Source: Palsa-883 sp035696165 (lineage in GTDB: Bacteria > Pseudomonadota > Alphaproteobacteria > Acetobacterales > Acetobacteraceae). Taken from it: a stretch of DNA of 64,000 nt. The notes under the pieces were generated by a model, which was not told the DNA's origin, ran no database searches, and saw only the letters and a list, made by a program, of their open reading frames with translations. Positions within the stretch are counted from its first letter, which is position 1. The number at the start of each line of letters is the position of its first letter. Where the stretch lies: positions 1 through 64,000 of the forward strand of contig DASRQX010000153.1 in NCBI GenBank assembly GCA_035696165.1, in the 5' to 3' direction. Shown here in pieces: positions 59,379-64,000 of this stretch. The position numbers and the translations under genes are program-made.

Positions 59379-60925
59379 CAGCCGCCACTCCCCGATGCCG
59401 GGTCGCGGACCTGGGTGTGTCCCTGGGTGTGTCCCTGGGCACGTCCCTGATCACGTCCCTGGGGGGCGTCGAGCGCCGCAACCACGCGCCGCATGCGGCT
59501 GCCCAGGCTGCCCTTGACCAGGATTGCGTCGCCCGGCCGCGCCGCGCGAGCGACAATCGGCGCCAATGCCGCCGAATCGGCCGCACACATGGCATGCAGC
59601 CGTTCCGGCACCGCGTCGCACAAGCCCTGCATCAACGGCCCGCAGGCGAACAGCAGATCGGCTGCCTCGGTGACGGCTGGTGCCAGCGTGAGGTGCTCGG
59701 CCGGCCCTTCGTCGCCCAGTTCCAGCATGTCGCCGAGCACCGCGAGACGCCGCCGCGCCGGTTGCAGCCGCAGCACCTCGAGCGCCGCGCGCATCGAGGC
59801 GCCGTTGCCGTTGTAGCTCTCGTCGAGCAGCAGGGCCGTCCCGCCCGCCACGGCGATCGTGCGCCGCGCGCCACGGCCGGCGACGGGCGCGAAGCCGGCC
59901 AGGGCATCGGCCGCCATGCGTACATCCGCGCCCAGTGCCGTGGCGGCGGCCAGTGCGGCCAGCGCATTCATCGCCATGTGCCGCCCCGGCGCGTCGATCC
60001 GCAGCCGCGCCTCAGTACCGTTGATGCGAACGCGCAGGTCGGTGCCGTCGGCGTCGGTGTCGGCTGCTAGAAGGCACGCATCGGCACTCAGGTTCGCACC
60101 GAACGTAACAATCCGCAGCCCCCCGGCAGCCTCGCGCGGCCCGGTGGCATCGCGCAGCCCGGCGGTGTCGCGCAGCCCGGCGGCGTCGCGCAACATCGAG
60201 AACAGCGCATTGTCCAGCGGCAGCACGGCGACGCCATCCGGCGGCAGCCCGTGCATGATCGAGGCTTTCTCCGCGGCAATCGCGGCAATCGAGCCGAGAT
60301 AGCCGATATGTGCCTTCTCGACCGTGGTGATGACCGCGACATGCGGCCGCGCCAGGCGCGCCAGCGGAGCGATCTCGCCGGCGTGATTCATGCCGATCTC
60401 AGCGACGCAGAATCGGGCTTCCGGCGGCAGGCGCGCCAGGGTCAGCGGTACGCCCCAATGGTTGTTGTAGGACGCGACCGCGGCATGCGTCGGGGCGAAT
60501 GCGGCCAGCACGCGGCGCAGCATCTCCTTGGTGGTGGTCTTGCCGACGCTGCCGGTGATCGCCACCAACCGGCCGGTGAAGCGCGCGCGGGCATAGGCGC
60601 CGAGCCGCGTGAGCGCCGCCAGCGTGTCGTCGACCCGCAGCAGGCGCGCGGCGATGCCCCCCCCCGTGGTGACGTCCGTGGTGAGCTCCCCTGGCACATC
60701 CCGATGCACCATCGCTCCCGCGGCGCCTTTGGCCAGCGCGTCGACGACGAACTCGTGGCCGTCGCCGTTGTCGCCCCGCAGTGCCACAAACAAATCGCCC
60801 GGCATCACGGTGCGGGTGTCGATCGATACACCAGTGACCGCGAGGTCCGAGACCATCGCCCCGCCGGTTGCCTCGACCAGATCGCGGGTGGACCATAAGG
60901 GCGTCATGCCTGGCTGGGGCATCAT
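59378..60925 (-). CDS. murF: UDP-N-acetylmuramoyl-tripeptide--D-alanyl-D-alanine ligase MurF
   Basis: A 515-residue Mur ligase attaching D-Ala-D-Ala. Features: SIDTRTVMPGDLFVALRG, ATP-binding AITGSVGKTTTKEMLRRVL, ASYNNHWGVPLTLARL and LLLDESYNGNGASMRAAL, LAVLGDMLELG, VKGSLGSRM. Two repeat tracts are unusual. One encodes RDAAGL RDTAGL RDATGP REAAGG in the central domain; the other encodes GRDQ GRAQ GHTQ GHTQ in a C-terminal tail, making the protein longer than the usual 450-470. The start overlaps murE (ATGA). Confidence 0.95.
   Translation of the reverse strand: MMPQPGMTPLWSTRDLVEATGGAMVSDLAVTGVSIDTRTVMPGDLFVALRGDNGDGHEFVVDALAKGAAGAMVHRDVPGELTTDVTTGGGIAARLLRVDDTLAALTRLGAYARARFTGRLVAITGSVGKTTTKEMLRRVLAAFAPTHAAVASYNNHWGVPLTLARLPPEARFCVAEIGMNHAGEIAPLARLARPHVAVITTVEKAHIGYLGSIAAIAAEKASIMHGLPPDGVAVLPLDNALFSMLRDAAGLRDTAGLRDATGPREAAGGLRIVTFGANLSADACLLAADTDADGTDLRVRINGTEARLRIDAPGRHMAMNALAALAAATALGADVRMAADALAGFAPVAGRGARRTIAVAGGTALLLDESYNGNGASMRAALEVLRLQPARRRLAVLGDMLELGDEGPAEHLTLAPAVTEAADLLFACGPLMQGLCDAVPERLHAMCAADSAALAPIVARAARPGDAILVKGSLGSRMRRVVAALDAPQGRDQGRAQGHTQGHTQVRDPASGSGG
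59411..59458. repeat. Four tandem 12-bp units at the 3' end of murF
   Basis: CTGGGTGTGTCC (two exact copies), CTGGGCACGTCC and CTGATCACGTCC, in frame, encoding tetrapeptides of the type GHTQ in the MurF tail. Confidence 0.9.
60124..60195. repeat. Four tandem 18-bp units within murF
   Basis: CGGCAGCCTCGCGCGGCC, CGGTGGCATCGCGCAGCC, CGGCGGTGTCGCGCAGCC and CGGCGGCGTCGCGCAACA. They encode hexapeptides RDAAGL/RDTAGL/RDATGP/REAAGG inserted after LPLDNALFSML in the central ATP-binding domain. Confidence 0.9.
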
Positions 60926-62508
60926 GCGTTACCGCCCCTTTGCCCTATCAGCCGGCGGACCACGGTCACGTCGTCGAACGGGATCACTGTCCCGCCGATC
61001 GTCTGGCCTTGCTCGTGACCCTTGCCGGCCACCGCCAGCACGTCGCCCGGGCGCAGGTCCTCCAGCGCCGCTGCGATGGCCAACGCGCGGTCGCCGATCT
61101 CCCGGGCACCAATTTCTCTGGTACCAATTTCCCTGGTACCGATCTCTTTCGCGCCGACCGTCGGCGCGGTGGATCCGTTGGCGCACACCCCGGCGAGGAC
61201 GGCCGCGCGGATCGTCGCGGGGTCTTCGCCGCGGGGGTTGTCGTCGGTGACGATCACCACGTCGGCGTAGCGCCCCGCCGCCGCACCCATCAACGGGCGC
61301 TTGCCGCGATCACGATCTCCGCCGGCGCCGAACACCACATGCAGCCGGCCGGATGTGTGCGGACGCAGCGCGGTCAGCAGGCGCTCAAGCGCATCCGGCG
61401 TGTGGGCGTAGTCGACATAGACCGCGGCACCGTTTGCCAGGCGCGCAGCGAGTTCCATGCGCCCGCGGACGCCGGTCAGCATCGGCAGGCGATCGAGCAC
61501 ATCGCGGACGCCCAATGCGTCCGCCAGGACAGCCGCCATCAGCACGTTGTCCGCCTGGAAGCGACCTGGCAGCTTCAGTTCGACCTCGCGCCGCACGCCG
61601 GCAAGCTCGATCGTCAGGATCTGGCCGTCGGGCCGTGGGATGGTGCTCAGCAGGCGGATCACGGTCCCCGTCTCGCTTCGCGCGCTCTCGCCAACCAGGC
61701 ACAGACGCAGCCCGCGGCGGGTGGCGATGTCGCGCAACGCGGCAAGGGTCTCCGGGTCCATGTCGGCGTTCGCCGCCACCGGCGCGCCGCCCGGCAGCAG
61801 GTCCTCGAACAGCCGCAGCTTGGCGGTGCGATAGGCGGCTTCGCTGCCGTGATAGTCCAGGTGGTCGCGCGTCAGGTTGGTGAAGCCCGCCGCCGTCAGA
61901 TTCACTCCGTCGAGCCGGAACTGGTCCAGCCCGTGCGACGACGCCTCCAGCGCGGCGTGCGACACGCCGGTGCGCGCCAGGCCGGCCAGCGTCTCGGCCA
62001 GGCTTACCGGGTCGGGCGTGGTCAGCCCGGGCCCGGGGTCGAAGCCCGGCGCGATCACGCCGAGCGTGCCGAGGCTCGCTGCCCTGGCGCCGTTCGTGGA
62101 CCAGATCTGGCGCAGGAATTCGACGGTGCTGGTCTTGCCGTTGGTACCGGTGACCGCGACCACGGTCGCGGGCTGCGGGCCGGCCAGGGCGGCGGCCATC
62201 CGCGCCAGGCGCCGGCGCGGCTCGGGATCGAGGATCAGCGGGCGAGGCGGCACGCCTGGCGGCCATTCGGTGCCCTGCGGGGCCAGCACCGCCACGGCGC
62301 CCCGCTGCACCGCGTCGGCGATGAATGTGCGGCCGTCAACGCTGGCGCCCGGCAGCGCGGCGAACAGGTCACCGGGCACCACCTCGCGGCTGTCGGCGGT
62401 GATGCCGGCCACGTCGAGCGAGGCGATCGACTGCCAGGCGGCCATATCGGCCCCGGCTTGGACGGACGCCGGAAGGGCCTGCGCCCCGGGGACAAGGTCT
62501 TGGCGCAT
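60922..62508 (-). CDS. murE: UDP-MurNAc-L-Ala-D-Glu--2,6-diaminopimelate ligase MurE
   Basis: A 528-residue Mur ligase adding meso-diaminopimelate; the DNPRGEDP motif supports DAP rather than lysine. Other features: TADSREVVPGDLFAALPG, VVAVTGTNGKTSTVEFLRQ, EASSHGLDQFRLDG and VYVDYAHTPDALERLL. An in-frame repeat encoding GAKEI GTREI GTREI GAREI is inserted just after DNPRGEDPATIRAAVLAGV, close to the DAP-binding region. Start ATG 62508 lies 4 nt after the ftsI stop; a GTG at 62526, overlapping ftsI, is possible. Confidence 0.95.
   Translation of the reverse strand: MRQDLVPGAQALPASVQAGADMAAWQSIASLDVAGITADSREVVPGDLFAALPGASVDGRTFIADAVQRGAVAVLAPQGTEWPPGVPPRPLILDPEPRRRLARMAAALAGPQPATVVAVTGTNGKTSTVEFLRQIWSTNGARAASLGTLGVIAPGFDPGPGLTTPDPVSLAETLAGLARTGVSHAALEASSHGLDQFRLDGVNLTAAGFTNLTRDHLDYHGSEAAYRTAKLRLFEDLLPGGAPVAANADMDPETLAALRDIATRRGLRLCLVGESARSETGTVIRLLSTIPRPDGQILTIELAGVRREVELKLPGRFQADNVLMAAVLADALGVRDVLDRLPMLTGVRGRMELAARLANGAAVYVDYAHTPDALERLLTALRPHTSGRLHVVFGAGGDRDRGKRPLMGAAAGRYADVVIVTDDNPRGEDPATIRAAVLAGVCANGSTAPTVGAKEIGTREIGTREIGAREIGDRALAIAAALEDLRPGDVLAVAGKGHEQGQTIGGTVIPFDDVTVVRRLIGQRGGNA
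61096..61155. repeat. Four tandem 15-bp units within murE
   Basis: GATCTCCCGGGCACC, AATTTCTCTGGTACC, AATTTCCCTGGTACC and GATCTCTTTCGCGCC. They encode pentapeptides GTREI/GAREI. The two middle units are AT-richer than surrounding DNA. Confidence 0.9.
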
Positions 62509-62512
62509 CAGA

Positions 62513-64000
62513 TCAGCGAACTGCACCGACAGGCACCGCGCCGGGGGGAATCCCTGGGGACGCTCTTGGGGACATCGTTGGGGACATAGCGACAGACACC
62601 GGAAGTAACCGCGCCGGCGGCGACGGCACGGCTTCGGCCTCGTGCCGCGCATCGTGCCGCGCCGAGCGGGTGGCCGTCGTCCCCGACCGCGATGGAATTG
62701 GTGCCGCGGGCGCCGCCGCCGGCTTCACACCCGACTCCTTCAGACCGGGCGCCTTCAGACCGGACGCCTTCGCACCGGGCGGCTCAGCTGCTTTCACTTC
62801 CGCCACGGCCGGGCCATGTGCCAGGGGTGCGCCCGGCGGGCGTCCGGGTTGCAACGGAATGTACAGCGCCTGGTTGATGGCGGCCGCGTCCTGCAGGTCC
62901 GGCAGCAGCCCGAGCATCGGCGCGATCCGCGAGATCACCCTGCCGGCGGCCGGCGCGGCCACCCAGCCGGCAGTGGCGTAGCCATAGGTGCTTTTGTTGC
63001 CGTGCGGCTCGTCCAGCATCATGTAGACCGCGTAGCGTGGCGCGTTCATCGGGAACACGCTCATGAACGCGGCGACGTTGGTGTGCTTGCGGTAGCCGTG
63101 CGCGCCGACCTTCTCGGCGGTGCCGGTTTTCCCACCGACGTAGTAGCCTGGCACCTCGGCCGGTTTGCCGTAACCGTCGGTGACCACCAGGCGCATCAGC
63201 TTGCGGATAGTCTCGGAGGTGGATGCCTGCATGACCCGCACCCCCTCGGGCTGTGTGGGGTCAGGATGCGAGCCGGGTGGCAACGCCAGGATGGTCGGGC
63301 GCACCAGCACGCCGCCGTTGGCCACCGCGGCGGTGCCCCGCACGACCTGCAACGGCTCGATCGCGATGCCGTGGCCAAAACCCACCGTCATCACCGTGGT
63401 CTCGCGCCAGTTGGCCGCGGACTGGTATTGCGGCGCGATCGCGCCGGGCAATTCGATCGGCGGGCGTTCGAACATCCCCATCGCCTTGAGCCAGGCGCGC
63501 TGACGCTCGGCGCCGACATCCATTGCGATGTGCGCGGCGCCAAGGTTGGAGGAGTAGGCGAGCACCTCCGGCAGATACAGCCAGCGGTGCTTGCCCTCGA
63601 AATCGGTGATGGTGAACCGGCCGATCACCAATGGCCGCGACGCGTCGAATTCGTCCCAGATGTGAACGATGCCGCCATCCAGCGCCATCGACGCGGTCTG
63701 CAACTTGAAGGTGCTGCCCGGCTCGTAGCGTCCGGTGATGGCGCGATTGAACTGCTCGTCGTCGGTGCTGGTCTTGAACGCGTTCGGGTCGTAGTCGGGC
63801 AGGCTGACCATCGCCAGGACCTCGCCGGTGTTCACGTCCATGACGATGCCGCAGGCGCCGATCGCGCCGAACTCGGCCATCGCCTTGGACAGCTCGTCGC
63901 GCACCACCGCCTGCACGCGCACGTCGACCGACAGGCGCAGATCGTTCGGATCGGTGAGCAGGCGGTGGTCGAACGATTTTTCCGCGCCGGCCGCGCCGTG
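62513..64000 (-). CDS. ftsI: Peptidoglycan D,D-transpeptidase FtsI (PBP3), 5' end beyond the window
   Basis: The C-terminal 495 codons of a class B penicillin-binding protein for septal peptidoglycan; the frame stays open to the window edge, so the N-terminal membrane anchor is missing. Transpeptidase motifs: SxxK in YEPGSTFKLQTA, SxN in LAYSSNLGAAHIAMD and KTG in YVGGKTGTAEKVG. GAIGACGIVMDVNTGEVLAMVSLPDYDPN is typical of FtsI. After the transpeptidase domain comes a long Pro/Ala/Lys-rich tail of about 120 residues with short repeats (ASGLK APGLK ESGVK; MSPTMSPRASP), not usual for FtsI. It is the upstream gene of the visible dcw cluster. Confidence 0.95.
   Translation of the reverse strand, partial: HGAAGAEKSFDHRLLTDPNDLRLSVDVRVQAVVRDELSKAMAEFGAIGACGIVMDVNTGEVLAMVSLPDYDPNAFKTSTDDEQFNRAITGRYEPGSTFKLQTASMALDGGIVHIWDEFDASRPLVIGRFTITDFEGKHRWLYLPEVLAYSSNLGAAHIAMDVGAERQRAWLKAMGMFERPPIELPGAIAPQYQSAANWRETTVMTVGFGHGIAIEPLQVVRGTAAVANGGVLVRPTILALPPGSHPDPTQPEGVRVMQASTSETIRKLMRLVVTDGYGKPAEVPGYYVGGKTGTAEKVGAHGYRKHTNVAAFMSVFPMNAPRYAVYMMLDEPHGNKSTYGYATAGWVAAPAAGRVISRIAPMLGLLPDLQDAAAINQALYIPLQPGRPPGAPLAHGPAVAEVKAAEPPGAKASGLKAPGLKESGVKPAAAPAAPIPSRSGTTATRSARHDARHEAEAVPSPPARLLPVSVAMSPTMSPRASPGIPPGAVPVGAVR
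62724..62783. repeat. Four 15-bp units in the ftsI tail
   Basis: TTCACACCCGACTCC, TTCAGACCGGGCGCC, TTCAGACCGGACGCC and TTCGCACCGGGCGGC, encoding pentapeptides of the type APGLK. A second short tract (GGGGAC every 11-12 bp, 62550-62590) lies near the ftsI 3' end. Confidence 0.85.

Noticed and set aside
56911..59595. 894-codon frame containing murD as one fused protein
   Set aside because: The upstream 430 codons are an antiphase reading of mraY; murD starts at ATG 58293 in an ATGA overlap.

Overview
Organism and overall character. The window is GC-rich throughout and densely coded, with many ATGA, GTGA and TGATG stop/start overlaps. The right third is a complete division and cell-wall (dcw) cluster in the order ftsI-murE-murF-mraY-murD-ftsW-murG-murC-murB-ddl-ftsQ-ftsA-ftsZ-lpxC, followed by bamD, recN and ligA. 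That order, the meso-DAP-type MurE motif, LpxC and BamD mark a Gram-negative alphaproteobacterium. The molybdo-hydroxylase/cytochrome operon, the GMC dehydrogenase pair and the repeat families suggest Rhodospirillales/Acetobacteraceae, which is an inference from gene content only. Layout, left part (1-18.9 kb, accessory metabolism): an M81 peptidase-like gene; a mandelate-racemase-type enolase-superfamily gene; an AmtB ammonium channel without glnK; a decayed molybdo-hydroxylase fragment; a luciferase-like monooxygenase; a GMC dehydrogenase with its small subunit; a divergent operon of a tri-haem cytochrome c, a 2Fe-2S subunit and a molybdopterin subunit (periplasmic aldehyde/N-heterocycle oxidation); an M24 peptidase; then on the minus strand a TauD-type dioxygenase, a sugar ABC transporter (binding protein and two permeases, no ATPase) and a sugar epimerase; and a small VOC protein. 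Layout, middle (19.1-33.6 kb): three very large co-directional genes for exported proteins. A 2,056-residue protein begins with an LprI/DUF1311 (lysozyme-inhibitor-like) domain and carries about nine LxxGxYxL beta-sandwich signatures. It is followed by a thioester-type alpha-2-macroglobulin and penicillin-binding protein 1C. The A2M-PBP1C pair is known in enterobacteria; the giant first gene makes this the best candidate in the window for an undescribed envelope-defence system. Next (33.8-39.0 kb) come an amino-acid-type ABC importer, an FAD amine/amino-acid oxidase and a DUF2161 protein, then a dead IS110-family remnant (39.1-40.2 kb). Layout, right (40.7-64.0 kb): ligA, recN, bamD, lpxC and the dcw cluster, all on the minus strand; ftsI runs off the right edge. 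Unusual sequence texture. Two repeat systems recur. (1) Short tandem repeats: 14-bp units in two 5' leaders (before the enolase-superfamily gene and the luciferase-like gene), 12/15/18-bp in-frame units inside lpxC, murG, murF (two tracts), murE, ftsI, the DUF2161 gene and the giant gene, and an 18-bp unit over the GMC stop codon. Inside genes the unit is always a multiple of 3; in leaders it is not. (2) Dispersed palindromes with CGTCATGCCGGC-type termini, four near-complete copies and one short one. One of these, together with two unrelated hairpin clusters, sits at or over gene starts (pbpC, ddl, the A2M gene). I saw no rRNA or tRNA genes, CRISPR arrays or prophage.
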